A stretch of 64,000 bases of DNA from Klebsormidium nitens (GCA_000708835.1 DF237118.1:94668-158667); one strand, 5' to 3'. Shown: positions 12,263-26,261, numbered from the stretch's first letter. Notes: generated by a model from the letters alone, not told the origin. Numbers and translations: made by a program.

Positions 12263-15200
12263 ATGCAAGCTGCAACTATCGGGGCGCCTTCAAGTGCAGG
12301 CGAACCGGCTCCCCATCGTCCATCATCACCCTCAGATGTGCCCCATGTCTTGCATTTTGTCTTCTCATTGGTCAGCGCAAGAGACCGCTGCGCTGCTGCA
12401 TGCGTCTGCAAAGAATGGAGGTCGATTGTGTACCACCCGTCTCTGTGGAAGGTACGTTGCAGAAGATGCATTTGTATAGTTGCAAACACGCGTCGTCATG
12501 GGAGGAAATTTTGACGTATGTTGGCCCCCAGTATCTGATGCTTTCAAGGGGGCAGGGCAAAGCAATCAGCAGGTCATTCTTAAAACTTTGGTTGGTTGCG
12601 TTCTCCATGCCTCATTGATTGCGTCAACCTTGCGTGCGCACTAGCTTTGCACATGCGCTGTGGCCCCCAATTTGATCTCGTGTGTGTGCAGAGCCTTGAT
12701 CTGCAAGGGAAGCGGAATGGGGGCACCGTTTCAAACGCAGTGACCAGTCAGGTCAGTAGAATGGTTAACAACTCTTCCACCCCTCAAGAGTTTGGCACCT
12801 TGTGTGAAGAAAGTAGTGTCCAGCCCATAGCAATTATCTAGTTGCATATAGAAGGCGGGTTTGAAGGCTGTTCGTAGGCCCAGATAGCCTCAAAGTCTGT
12901 AATGAGCAAAGCGGACCACCAGCTTGTGCTGAATTTAGGACCTATGGTTGAGTATCTCATCGGCAATCTGCTACATGAGTAGTCATCAGTCACTGAAGGA
13001 GCCGGTCCTTTGTGCCCTCACACAAATCCCAGAAGAGGGCTCCTCAATGATAAGTTGCTCATCTTTGCATCCAACTGTATGACTCTCCTCAGATGCTAGA
13101 AGACTCGTTGATATCTTACTGTAAACAAAGGGTTGAAGAAAGCATTCCGGTTAAAGTCTGAATATGTTGGCGCGCGAAAGGGTACAAAAAGGAGCTTACC
13201 AGAGTACACATCCAAACTTATGCTTCTGCACTGGCAGCGCCGCTTTCGCGACCTGGAGGATCTGAACCTGGAGTTTGCTCAAGGGGTGGAGGACGAGCAT
13301 CTTCTGAGTCTCTCTGGTCATGTGAGCCTTTGGCCAGTACGTGGCCGTCATCCCGCCAGTTGAAACTTGTTGTGGTTTGATGCCATCGAATCCAGTCTAC
13401 TCACTGCAGATGTCGACCTGAAACAAGCACACAACATTCTTTTGAGGTGCTCGATTTGAAAGCACCGTGTTTCTAGCTTCTGAAGAATACCGTCTTTGCC
13501 AGATTCAGCGGGATGAGCTTTGGCAGGCTACTGATACCCAGCAGTGTCCGCTTTTTGAGAAGTTGCATAGTGGTAGTTTCACCTGCACTTCTCACGGTCT
13601 GGACCAAATGGAAACTAGCTGGGCTTTTCTGGCAATGATTAAATAAGCATCACAGGAATTAGGTCGCTGAAGAGAAGACATGGAGAATCATGGATATTGA
13701 ACTTTGATCTGCAGTCGCGAAAGTAGTTTCCAGCTAGATTGCTTTTGAAGGTCGTTTACCTGGTTCAAGAGGTTTTATCGGCACCGCAAGTCCATTGAAT
13801 TTCAGAAGGGAACGGTCATCAACTATGGCATTTTGTCTACCCAACTGGCGAGCGGAGCGTACGGGGAAAGTTCTATTCGTACGGGGAAAGTTCTATTGAT
13901 CTATCTCGTTTCTGTGCAGTCTTTCCGGAGGCTGAATCTGAACGCTTGCCAGAAGGTAACAGATCAAGGAATAAGCGGGCTGGTCTCCGCATCTCCGCAG
14001 CTGGAGGCACTCTCTGTATACTGGAATCTGAAGTAAGCCGTCCTAGCCCACCTTCCGTCACACCTGGAAAGCGTCTACCATATCGAAGCCTTCACCTTCT
14101 TGGAAGCTGAGCTCTTCATTGAGTCTGCTCCTTGAAGTCAAAATTGCGAGGGTCGTGACTGCTTTACTGTTCTCTTTTGTTTTTTCGAAGCTCCTGCCCT
14201 GATGCAATCTTCGCTTCTAGGTTTCTAGGACGCACAAATTTATTGGTGCCCGTCTGTTTCGGTCAGATCCTGAGTTCAGCGGCTGAATGTTCAGGAACTA
14301 ATTTATGCTGCATTTCCCTTCGAAATGATATGACGAAACGGTTCAGCTTTTCAATCTTTTGAGCCAGTTGAACGAGTAATTCTGCGAATTTTCTTGAGAC
14401 CCGGCAAAGGAGCAACCCTTTGCGCAGGTTCGTGCTATTTGTCGTCTTGGAATGCCGTCGTTTGAACGCTAAAGCTGGCTCCACTCCTGATGTTGTAGAC
14501 TGTTTATACTACTGCTTTTGCTTCTCGGCAACTTCATGAATGAAGAAGACCAGATGTAATGATCTGAGACAAACTTGGAATGTTTCTTTGCAGAGTCACG
14601 GATGCGTCGATGCTTGAGGTGGCTCGCAGCTGTCCAGACCTCACCTTTTTGAACATCAGCGGATGCAAGGCGAGTAAAATTGAGAGTGACTAAAACGCTT
14701 CTTTTCGCCCTCATGCGAATCATGGACGTTAAGGCCTTCTATTGTGGTGGATTAAAAAAACGCTGGATACCAATGCCACTGGCGACTTTCGTTGTGGCGT
14801 CTAAGTGCGTCAAAAGATCCTCTTGACACTACGAGAAGACGTTTTCCTACAAGAGACGAACGTGTCATTCGCTCTTAGTAAAACGTGTCAGAATCTGGTT
14901 GCGCCACGTAAACGTTCCGACTCGAAAAGTCTCAAGAAACCTTGTTGCTGCCACAGTCCCTGTTGTAAACGGGCGCAGATGGTGCAGCAGTCTTGTAACG
15001 TCTCCCCAAGAGTATTTTCGACTTTCAATCAGTCCACGCGACGTTTGATCTGGGACGCAATACTGCAACGTGCGACTGATTCCCAAACGGAGTTTTTACA
15101 CTCGTACAGAAGATAACCGATGTTGGCGTGAAGGCAGTTGCGCGGGCCTGTCCTCGATTGCAGACCTTCAATCTCACAAGGTACCACCATCTCGATCAAC

Positions 15201-18127
15201 CTCATTTGTCCAAAGTGTTCGTTAGTTTGTTGGTTCGTCTGGTCGATTGTTAGAACGTTAAAAGATGAAAATGGGCTATTCGACTGCAGTTCGTCTTCTT
15301 GATTTACGATTCAATCAGTCTCTCGGGGGTCGTCGGATGCTTTCAGCCAGCCTTGCGGGGCCTACTTTGTGAATCTTTAAAACGTAATATTTGTGGCAGG
15401 CCGCAACATGGGGCTTCTGTTGGAAGGATTCGCTTCAGACTAAGAAGACAATCTAGGGGCCCGAACATTTCTCCAACTTGCAGCATCCTGTCCTGATTAC
15501 GAAAGATTATTTAGTTTACTCCTGTAAGTTTGAACTCTTCACATGGCGCTTGGCCATGCGATCGTTTCTGCAAACTGCTATCGTTTCCCCATGGTGGCGT
15601 TAATTGACAACGTTTTCTGGCGACCTAACAGACTCCGATGCTCGCAGAGTGGTCGCCATGACGGACGACGGCCTCTTAGAGGTGCTGCGCCATTCCGGGC
15701 AGCTACAAGAGCTCTACCTTTACGCCCTTTCCAGGTAGGCTCGCCTGCTCTGACGAGCTTTGCTGCCGTACATTTACTCATTTGTAACGGCCTACCAATC
15801 TTCTGTACTCCCATTCCCACCCGTGTTGCATTCGTTCGGAGGAGGAGCTAGAGCTCGAGATATAGTTGGCCCGTTATTGCACTGGTCGGCTCGGACTGAT
15901 CTCATGCCGAAATAGAAAGAGACGTCAGGTGTTGATTTGGGGCAAACAAGTACGGCAGGTACAGCTCTTTGCAAATCGTTCACGTGAATTGAATGCTTGC
16001 TGCATGAAGATCTACTCTGAGATCCTCTGTGGAACTCAAAAGTCGTCAACGCTCCTCGTGCTCGTGTTTCTGTGACCCTCATAGCTGAAAACGAAGACAG
16101 CTACCAGTTTATCCATGATCAGCTTCGCCCTCGATCCTCCCTCCCGGTCTTGCAGTCTGACGGATCGGTCCTATTTAGAAACGCACCGGTTGCCTCACCT
16201 GCGGCTGCTTGACCTCTGCGGCGCCGCGGTAAGAGCCTCCACTTGCACAACACGATCTTGAGGAAAGTCCGACGCTTCCATTCTGAACGTTGCTCAAACG
16301 GAGTGCTATGGGATCTGCACCGTAGCTACCGTTGAAACGCAGACAGCCTGCATAAGTTTGGGAAGCTGCTGTGAACCTTACGAAGTTCTTAATCACGAGG
16401 CCCCACGACGCTACTAACGGAGCACGCAAGGCTTTTTTTTGAGCTCGCGGACCTTTATGCGAAGCACTGCCCAACCACAGCCTGTTGGAGCAGGCGTGCT
16501 GCATTTCAAATGATTCAGGTTCGGCCAGCTTGGGTAGTTCTTCCAAAAGCGACCTGCGTTGCAAGCCTTTGGCCTTGCAGCCGCATTGAGCGGTCACCTC
16601 CAATGCAAGATAGTCCTTACAAAAGCAGAAGACGTGAGACTCAGCATATTCATTCACGGTCGTCCGCAGAACCTTTCGGACGAGGGCGCTGCGTCCGTGG
16701 CTCAGTGTCACGAGCTGACGACACTGAACCTAACCTGGTGAGCCGTGACGAATGCTCTCGGTTGCACCCATTGCTCCATGGCTGGTGCGTTATGCAGGTG
16801 GACAGCAAGAGCATGTGATAGTGAACGAAGCTGACCGGAGCGTCGACCTTGGGTTCCTTATTAGAGCAGCCGTTTGCATTCCGGGATTGAACAGCGCCGT
16901 TGAGGCTCGGACCCTGGATCGGAGTGCTGCAGAGCAAATTTCGAGGCCACAAAACAAGCTGCCAGTATTCCTTAGCCGTGGTGGCCTCGTCGTTGGATAC
17001 CGAGCAGAAAAATCATTGCCGGCTCCCCGTCCCTGGTTCACACGATGAGAACCATTTTGCGAGCGCACCCCGCCTCAAAAAGCCTATCCCCCGCAGTGCA
17101 GGTGCGTGCGGTTGATGGACCGCGGACTGTCCGCCATCGCACACGGCTGTCCAAAGCTCGAGTCGCTCAGGTGAGTTGCTGTACTCCTCATTTCATCCTT
17201 TCCTTGAAGCACCGCAGCCTTATGCATTTCAACTGATGGATTGACGAAGCTGCAATTGTGCCCTTGGTCCGTTGTCCGTAAGACGTGTCTCCCCCTTTTT
17301 GCCTGGGTTACTTTTTCGCACGCCGTGAGAGCGAAGCCGAACGGTTATGGTGCAAGACGAGCCGCATCAACCATGGAAAATTAGGTCGTAGTTTGGCAAG
17401 CAGGTTTCAAAGAAGCTAATGGCCTCGGGTTGAGTCCATGGTTTTACCGACCAGATATTCCTTAATCGAGGTTTTCAAGGACCAACTAAGGATGATTGTC
17501 TGGTTTTCCCGCATACTACCTCATCTACCATAAGCAATTCTAGCTACGAGTAATACCGTCCCTTGAGAAAAGAAAGGACTTTGTAGGACAGCTCAAAGAG
17601 CCAAAAGTGACATCCTTCGGACGTCCTTTTGCAGTTTGTACGGCATCCTCGGGATCACGGACAAAGCCGTCGAAGAGCTCGCTCATCACTGCAGCGGAAC
17701 GCTCCACACGCTGGACGTGAATGGTTGCGTCAACGTCAAGGTGGGCCGCTCACGTCAGCACATTTCGAGGAGCTTTTCCTAAGAGGGCAATCGTTACAGT
17801 TGCGTCAGAAAGGATATGACGAGTACGATCTGCTGGTATGATCTGCGCCTTAGTCCTTCGAAAAAGGTCGCTCTTCACGTGCACGCGGTTGCCTCAGTGG
17901 CCCGGGGCTAGGCAAGGTTCCTTGAGATTGGAGAATTTGTTTCAGAGTCCCTTATCAACAGATTTCAGTGGACTGCTCCTCCTCCTTCCGGCCAAGTTAC
18001 CGAAGCTCGGTCGCAGCTTTCGGAGCTCTTCTAATGTTTCCTCCTTCCTTTGTTGGCGCAGCGGAGATCTAAGGAGGACTTACTGCAACTCTTCCCTCTC
18101 CTTACGTGCTTCCTGGTCCATAGCTGA
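12263..18127 (+). CDS. F-box/LRR protein, At3g58530-like (SCF substrate receptor)
   Basis: Twelve exons: 12263-12451, 12692-12751, 13238-13321, 13920-14032, 14594-14669, 15110-15180, 15648-15734, 16156-16228, 16670-16737, 17102-17170, 17635-17740 and 18062-18127 (TGA). They give 353 aa, which I recall as the length of the Arabidopsis protein. An N-terminal F-box (about residues 25-63, VCKEWRSIVYHPSLW) is followed by plant cysteine-containing LRRs, roughly one per exon: LNLNACQKVTDQGI, LNISGCK, KITDVGVKAVARACP, LLDLCGAANLSDEG, LTWCVRLMDRGL, LDVNGCVNVK. The tail RRSKEDLLQLFP..TCFLVHS matches the family C-terminus. It probably recruits substrates to an SCF ubiquitin ligase; the substrate is unknown. 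Intron 5 uses a GC donor. Every junction is in phase. Confidence 0.93.
13860..13899 (+). repeat. 20-bp tandem duplication in an F-box gene intron
   Basis: Two adjacent copies of GTACGGGGAAAGTTCTATTC/G just upstream of the exon 4 acceptor. They differ at the last base and are intronic. Confidence 0.7.
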
Positions 18128-19133
18128 CGCCCTTCTTAAAGAGGTGCAGAAGCACTAGGTTTCGGGCAGAGCAAACTAGTAGCCGGGCCGGGTATCAGTA
18201 GCCTAAGCTCCTACTGAAGAATAACCAACTACGACCATCGAGAAGTCAAATCAGTCGCCGAGAAGTGCGCGAAACAACTGACCCCCCAGACGGACATTCA
18301 ACTTAGACTTGTATGCGTTGTGCATGATCTTTGCGACTCCACCTGAGGCACTATGCAGCATGACATCATACGATCTTGTCGGATGCTGCACGGATGAGCT
18401 ACGATGCTCGAGACCCTGCATCAATCTACTGCGTACCAGCGGCTGCATGCAGGGTGCGCTATAACCACTTGCAAATATCCATAATGTATACAGCTTCTAT
18501 AAGGATCGATCACATGTGCATGCTCAGTGAAGGCGATAGTACTGAGAGACCAAGTGAGCAATGATGGTGCCCGCACGAAAGATTTGTAGATTGAATAGAA
18601 TTGTGGTCGAGTGACAGCATGATCGAGTTTGATCCGCGCGCGTCAGTACCGTATTGGGCCCGCCCTTGCGTCGATCCATTGTTCCATAACATTGGACTCT
18701 GGATCGATCTAACATGTGGGCCGTCAAACTATAGATCGTTTTTGACATCATTAACTTCGCTGAGTACCGTCTTCTTTCAATCAAGTTTCAATGCTATTTT
18801 TGAGAGTACTCGGTCTCAAAATTCAATTGTTCCAGTGCGGTCTTTGAAAGTACGTGGTCTCAAAAAATCCTACTTCACATGAAATGAACTCGTGCGTGCC
18901 TCTAAGTTCATTGTGTCTTACTGTACATTGCACATATTGAGTTCAGCGCTCGCTGGCTTTCTATTTCAATATAATCCTCGGGAGAGGTGCGCACTGCTTT
19001 CTTTGATCCGAATCCACCAATCTGATTAATGAGCGAACCACCAAATCCTACAACATCCAACGCAGAAAGAATTCCTATACTAAGCCCGGTCTGACTTCCT
19101 CCGTGCATTCAACACGTAATGCTACCCGATCGA
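18128..19133. other. convergent intergenic region, no gene seen
   Basis: Tail-to-tail space between the F-box/LRR stop and the MDAR stop. Only short unsupported frames are present. I see no RNA gene. Confidence 0.4.
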
Positions 19134-22100
19134 TCAGACGGACATCGCTTTCTTAACAGTCTCCAGGGCTTTTTCAACGGTGTCGGCCTTCTTGAGCTCG
19201 TCGATGTCGATCTTCGGGCGCATCCGCGCAATCTCCGGCAGCAACTTGAACTCCTGCAAGTCGTGGAAACGGACCATCGGTTTATGCCTGAAGCATATGT
19301 CGGCTGACTGGACATTCTGGGTGGCTTTATTACAACGCTACCAAAGGTGGTTTTACAACGGGCTTCTTGAAACCTGGCCGCCTCATTCAAGTGCGATCTG
19401 CACTGTTGCAAACTCGAGCCGTTTCATCCTCTACTCGAGGACTGAGAAGCTGCGGTCGGCTCATATCGAGCTTTCATGAGACGGCCACGCTTGCAGAAAC
19501 GAGCAAGTTTTCAGGGCTGAGAAGCATCCCGGACAATTCCAGGGGCCACAGACTTGTCATAAAACTGACAGCATGTTTGCTGTGCCTGCGTTGCAGAATT
19601 CTGCTGCCCACATTCATGGTTAGAGTTCGGCGGAAAAGGAATTGAATAGATCCATGCTTGCAGCAAGGCCTCACCTCGGGAGCCCCACTCTCCAAAAAGA
19701 CGCCCTTCAGTGTGCCTGCAATGATGAAATCTGTCAAATTGGTATTCCGAAATTAGGGGCCCCGGCATCTCAATATGCGCAGAAAGTAGAAAACGGACAG
19801 AGTCAATCCAAGCGACAATAACACCAGCAAACCTACTTAGTCAACGTGATTTGGACGTCAAACATTCTGAATTAGGGTTAGAGATAGCAGCCTCTCCTTC
19901 TGCCGTACTGATGACGCAAATGCAAATACTGAGCCAGGCTGTCGCAATTATAACAGGCACGCGCAAGTAAGAAGACAACGCTTTAAAACCTTTCCAAGAC
20001 AAGCACCGTAGACTTGGATGAGGATGATCATTGGGTAATCAGTGATAACGAAGTCGGCGCGAGAGTTTACCTTCGTCGACCCAAAAGGCCGCCAGCTTTG
20101 GGTCAAAGTCTCCCACGTCAACGACCTCCCCCTCTGCGCGACAGGAGAGTCCAAACTTTTCTGACTATCATATCTCAAAGGTTGTAGAAACTTGCGAGAG
20201 TCCAGATTAAGTTCGACGTCTCAAAGTAGAAGCAACTTTGAAAGTGAACCGAGAATTCAAAACGACTGACAACGTTGTCACTCTCAAAGCGTCGCAAATC
20301 CGAACTCATGCACAACAGCACATTAATGCTAGCTTTTACGACTGTGATCTTCGAGCTCGGCAAACCCCGCGAACGCTTATGGTTCCTCTTTCTCCTTTCC
20401 ACTACCCTTAGCAAAGCTGCAGGGGCGTCAACCGATACACGCAGACGAAACGCCACGAATCCTCATACTCCCTGGGAGTCAACGTTCGGACACATTGGCC
20501 CCAAATTGCGGGGCACTATTTATGAAAGACGGCCACCCCACTCAGAGAAAGACGGGCAAGAACTCTGTTTCCAACTTACTGTTCTCGCCGTAAAACTGCC
20601 ACCAGACCTTCCGTGCCGTTCCGGGATGCTCGAACACGCGGGAGTAGAAGTAGGGCAGGTAGTCGTACCTGGGAAGTAAGTTGCCGGGAAGCTTCAGCCG
20701 CCGATGTAGTCCGGGAACGTTCAACTGGGCGGTTCATGACGTGGCTAATCAGAAGGCGCTGCTAGTTCCCGGAGAGGGAGCAAGCTCACAGGATGGTGCT
20801 ATTGTCTAGAGCGCGTCTTTTGTGCTAAATTCCAAACCGTTTCTACTACAAAAGTAAAGCAATCCGATCGAAGAGGCTGAGCGAGCCTTCGTGAAAGACA
20901 ACTTTTTATCAGCCCCTTTTTTTGTCGGCGTGATCCACAACTTCGGTGCCATTAAAGAGGGCGTCCCGTGACCCGTCACGCCTCGGCGACCATGTACCGC
21001 AGAAATGGGGCATACTGGTCGCTCGGGACAAATTCCAAGATGCACTTTAGTCCGTCCGATGAGGATTCCCCTAAGGACTCAGATGCCACTAGTGCGCATT
21101 GAAATCTGACGCCCTCTTTAACCCTCTGCGAGCGATCGTTTGACGAGCGGTGTGCAGGTTGATTGTTGCCTTGAGTCCATGTGCTTAGAAAGCTTCTTTA
21201 CCCGTTGACTTGCGAATTGGGCGGCTTACCCTTCGCCGCTGCCGTCTAGGATCGCCTTCACAACGTGCGCCGCCGACTTCCTGGCGTGATCAACATGCTC
21301 GACGCGCGACGTTGAGCCCAGAATCTGCACGGCAGCAAGACGCGTCCATCAGTACTTCGGTCGTTCGAGAAGAGCCTTGGTTCCCTGGTTGATGACACTC
21401 TATAAGCACACTGTTTTCCTGCAATTGGAACTTTGTTCGCAGCCTTTGACCTTTCCCATGGGACGGCATGTCTCTCGATCGCGCTCAAATGAAAGAGGGA
21501 ATGCCTAAGGGCCTAAGCGGTTCGCTCGATTCAGAATTTTATGCAGAATAAGTGCCCTCACGAGTTGATAGTCCCTCGCTTAAGGCAAACTTTGACGTGG
21601 AACATTAGTCCGAAACTCTCACGACACTTTTTTTCATCTTTGCGCGAAGCCCCGATATGCTGAAGTGTTGAACAGGTCAAATCAGGACTCCGTCAACTAG
21701 ACCTAGCCAAATCTTTGACAGGAAAGAAAGGAAGACGGCAGCGCCCCCGTCTGACGGACCTCAAACACTCGATCGATGTGTACGGAAGACATGAGCAAGG
21801 CCTGAAGCAATCGTGTGAAACGAGACACCGCTCTTCTGCGGTTGCTTTCCCGCAGATTATTAGTCCATCTTTTCGCTACCAAGACCAAAGAACTCTCCGA
21901 CTCGTTCTAGGTAGCCAAACTGCCATACTTGATGCTTTCGGCTGCAGGAAGTATGTGAGAGAGTAGGGGTTTTGTGGCTTAAGTAATAGAGAACGCGAAC
22001 CGGTCCAAGGCTTACTTTGATTGGAAACGCGGCCGTGTCTCCAATAGCGTATACGTCTGGATTGCTGGACTGCAGCTGGTCATTCACCTGCAGCAGAAGC

Positions 22101-25100
22101 TTATCATTCGGCAGCGCTTTTGGCTGACATGCGGGTTATGATGCAGATCAAAATGTTCGTTCCTATGAGCCGGCCAGAATAACACAGGTTGGCGTATAAG
22201 TTGACTTGAACGGTTTTCCTAAAATCTCTTCACGATACAACCCATTCTGTTGCTGACACTCCTGTGGAATGTCCAAGTTCATGTGATGTAACTCGGCGCT
22301 CTGCGCTATGCTCGACGCCTATCTCAGACAAAACCAAAACAGAAGCGACGGTTCCGGTATTGAAACATCTTCCGCTTACCTTGATCCCCTTGGCTTCTTC
22401 GTCCAATCCCGCGTCCAGAAACAGCTGCACCGCAGGTTTAGCGCCGACGCCCACTACTATCTGCGACACGAGTACCGAAATCAGCACGTTGATATGAGGA
22501 GCTGCTCCGGAAAGCCCCCGGCTTGACTCCCGTTCAGCATCTCTTTCCGTATCTGGATCCTCATACAGCCAATACTTTCCCATCAGCCAGACGGAGCTCA
22601 AGTGGGCACCCACTCTCCGGCAGACCCTACATGTAGATCATAACCCCTTCGCTTTTTTCGTGACTTAGCAAAGTCCAGGCTCCAAGGCTCGACCGTTCAT
22701 TTGCAGTCTCCGACTACATTTCTCACGAAACGGGAGGCATTGAGCTTGTGCAAAGAACTTCGTTGGCAGTAGATGGCGAGCCCTTACTCACCAAATCTGC
22801 GTCGTACTCTTGCTTGTTGGATGCAATCGCTTTTGCGACCCTCCCATCGGGCCCCGCCTCGAAACGCTCAACGCTGGCACCCTGCAAGAGAAAGAAACAC
22901 AAATCTACGATCATAAAGTACTCGGTCGGGCTCATTGACCGCGAGAAGTCGTTTGAGCCCCAGCATCAGTGGACGTAGCAATGCAGCTGTCAAGTCCTCC
23001 AAGGCTGGTGCGTCAGCAAGAGCTGTTGGATCAGGAAAGATATTCGGCGAGTTGTTGGGTTATGAGGAACTAGGAATTATGAGGTGCCATGTCATTGATA
23101 TTAATAAGCTTCTTTGTCGTACAAGTGACGTCTCGCTAATCTTCGGGCTTTGTCAGCAATATCCGGAGCGCCTTTGCCGCCTAGCTTACCGTCACGAAGT
23201 TGGCGCCGAGGCTCTCGTAGAGCTTGTGGTAGTGCGCAGCGATGCCTGGGGTAAACAACCGGGGCATGAAGTGGGGCTCCGGGAAGATCAACTGCGAATT
23301 GACAGGACGTCAGCAGCAGCAGGGATGCATCCTTGTGTAACGTCAAGTCTGGTTGACTATCATTTTCAGCTTCCAGTTCTAGTCTAGCGGATAGCTTTGA
23401 TCAAAGTGCAAGCGACAAGAAGTAGGTTTCAAGGGGAACTTGTCTACACGCAACCTTAAGATCAGACCTTGTATCAGAAAGTCGAAAGCTGTGCAGATGA
23501 TCCTCCATTGAGAGTCCCGTTGACAATCTTTTCTGCGGAAGAGTGTGGATCGGAACGGTGAAACGCACCGTTACGTCCAGACCCCATGCGAGAGCCGCTG
23601 CCGACACCTCCATACCGATGTAGCCCCCTCCGATAACTACAACTTTCTTCGCGTTTTGCTGTGGAAAGACAAAGTAAAGTGTCGAAAGAGGATTCGACGT
23701 AGACTATCTGGCAGTTCCTACAGGAACGGCCTTCTAACGCGCACCGAAAAGAAGCTTCGACTCCCTCTCCGTTCAAGAACCGGCATGCAAACGCGTTGAT
23801 CTTCCGCGTCCTTCTTTCGTGGAGTTCGCTCGAAGATTCACGCGGTGCACAATGTCAATCTTCTATGCACAATTCTCCACAGTTCTCATAAAGTAAAGAG
23901 CGGAGGCGAGAATGCCAAGGCGGGAACCTTACAAAGTCTTTCACAAGCCCGTCCGCATCAGCGACGTTCCTTATGTAGTTGACGCCCGGAAGCGCCCCGC
24001 CAATCTTTTCGGGCAATCTGTCAAAGTGGAAAGCCGCAAAGCCTGAGTCAGTGTCGTCATAAAAGACACTAACGAAGCTCCAGCTTGCTGCAGGCAATCT
24101 GGACAGCGGACAGCACCAACCCGTCTCAATCAATTGCGTCCGCTCAAGCAGTACAAAGTTTGACGTAGACTGCACAATCTCGACTCGACCATGAATTAGC
24201 GGGCAACCTGACGATGCGGGGAAGCCTCAGTTTGTGCAGAAAGCCTCGGTGGTCACCTAGAGGCGGTGCTCCCAGTGGCAACAATGAGCTTTTTGTAAGA
24301 AAGCGTGTCACCCTTGGAGGTGGTCAGCTCCTTCTTGGATAGGTCCAAACCTGAGATGGTTGTTCCTAGCAGCAACTGCAGAAGAATGTGCTTACACGTC
24401 TGGCAACGGGGATGAGAACCTCGATGAAAGCATGCTATGAAGACTGCGTGCATAAGATTCAGCAACGAGCGAAGTCAAAGGAGTAACCAAGGTCCTTCGC
24501 ACTAATATGATCCACTAAATATCCACGAAATATCTAGTGGATATTTCGTGATCCACTAGAGTCTTTGAGATCATATCGGTCAGGCTCAGAGCTCCAATTT
24601 TACTGGCTGAGGATTCCGGCTGATTCCATCAGCACTGAGGGACTGGGGTGCTTATTTGTTGCAGATCTTTGCAGTGTGATAAAGATCAGATATGCATACC
24701 TCAATGCCCTTCTGCTCATACCACTCGGGGGTCTGCCTCTCGCCACCAGTCCCCACAGTCGTATGAAAGCCCTGGTATATACAGTGCACTCTCGTCAGCT
24801 CAATAGCCAATTGTGAACCTGATGACCTCAATCATACGGCTACCTAGGAATATACGTCAAGTTGATAGACCAGATGATGTTGAGCTACTCCCGTCCCCTA
24901 CCCTCGTCATTTGGGTGAAGCTTTTGTGCGGGCTTTTGTTCGAGAGTCTCTGCATTCCAACTTCAGATTTAACACGGCAATCAGATGACATGTGAAGTCG
25001 TTGTCTCAAGTAGGACCGAGCTTGAGCATGCTTACAGGCTGCCTGAGACTCAGATCTCTCACAATTGGGACCAGAAACATAATGTAAGACCAGCAAAGCC

Positions 25101-26159
25101 ATTCCCTTTCTTACCGGCAACCGTGGCGGTTTTGCGTCTCCCTTGATTGGGAATAGGTAGCCTTTTGAGAGGGTGGGCCGCTCATATGGAGCCACTTCCT
25201 GCCAAAGTACTTAGCGAGTCAGGGCATCACGACTGTGGGAATTTGTAAGAATGCGACATTCCGAATTGGCGCCCTGCGACAATGCGAGGAGGGGAGTCGC
25301 GATCCAGCCCTAAACCAAAGCAATCTGCGCGTAGACATGAGGTTCTTGATCGCGCTGTTGAGATCTTCTCCATGGTATACTACTGTCATCAGCAAACTCA
25401 CTTCGCTGCTGATGATGGCAAGTTTACCAGCCGCCTGATCGTTGTCCACAAAGGCTTTGGCCGCATATCCCGCAGCATTGCCACCCCCCACGATTACATA
25501 CCTGCACAAGCGCCTTGCATTAGTGGTGTTACAGTCGCTTAATGTGAGCAATGAGGTCTTACTAGAGTAAAATGTGACATATGTTTGCTGGGCACTCTCG
25601 TGTATGCACCTGAGGCCGGGGTTGGCCCCGGGGGTGCCGAACTAACCCCCTCGCCGTTATATGCTTCGATGATTCTTTTCTGCAAAGGCCTGGATTTATG
25701 TCACCCTTGTTGAATTCCTGAATGGTAGGACCCCATTGACATCACTTAAGTTGGTGGTATGTGCTGATTACTGACCAGAAACACCGCACTTCAGAACTGC
25801 ATGCATACTGGCAACACCCAACACAATTGCAATCTACACTCCAGCATTTACAAACACCAAGGACCTATCTGCGTTCAAGCTCCTCAAGTCATCTGAAAGA
25901 TCTATCTCAAGGGAATGTACATAGTGCTGCAGACTCACTCTGTGTTCCTGTTCAAGGAAGAAGCAGAAACCGAAAAGGATCTTCTTCCTGACACTCGGCT
26001 CTGAAGGTGAGGTGTCAAAACGCCAGTCAGAGAGACCCCCTGAAAGGAGCTGACGCTCAGCAAAGGTGCACCAAGCTGCGAGCTCTGACGGAGAGTGAAT
26101 GCAGCTTTGGGAGCCAGGTTGACCTGGCCCACCGCAGCTGAGCACCTCGCAAAGGCCAT
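19134..26159 (-). CDS. MDAR: monodehydroascorbate reductase, organellar (MDAR6-like)
   Basis: Sixteen minus-strand exons: 26159-25939, 25501-25402, 25198-25115, 24771-24700, 24375-24257, 24017-23933, 23658-23569, 23291-23190, 22881-22792, 22460-22380, 22087-22016, 21324-21230, 20668-20580, 20133-20071, 19715-19675 and 19253-19134 (TGA). They give 507 aa with every phase consistent. The enzyme uses NAD(P)H and FAD to reduce the monodehydroascorbate radical to ascorbate. An N-terminal Ser/Ala/Arg-rich targeting peptide ends near residue 73. It is followed by the FAD Rossmann motif VGGGNAAGYAA (79-88), APYERPTLSKGYLFP, the NAD(P)H motif VIGGGYIGMEV (235-245), the FAD tail motif YAIGDTAAFP (361-370) and YLPYFYSRVFE..ARKVWWQFYG. 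An upstream in-frame ATG at 26261 would add 34 residues. The closest match from memory is Arabidopsis MDAR6. Confidence 0.93.
24524..24550. repeat. perfect 11-bp hairpin in an MDAR intron
   Basis: CACGAAATATC and GATATTTCGTG are separated by TAGTG. Extra GATCCACTA copies flank both arms (24510-24518 and about 24550-24558), giving a small palindromic block in intron 4. Confidence 0.75.
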
Positions 26160-26261
26160 GGCTGCTGTCGGCGTGAGCTGCTCGATCAGAGCACACAATG
26201 CTGTGGCTTCAAGAGAGGCCGAGATCTTGCAGAGACACGCTGTTGCAAGATTGGTGCTCAT

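Noticed and set aside
24085-24115. Possible copy of the MDAR exon 6 start (ggcaatctg..agcgga)
   Set aside because: The match is under 20 bases and the flanks do not agree. It is too short to add to the junction-array set.
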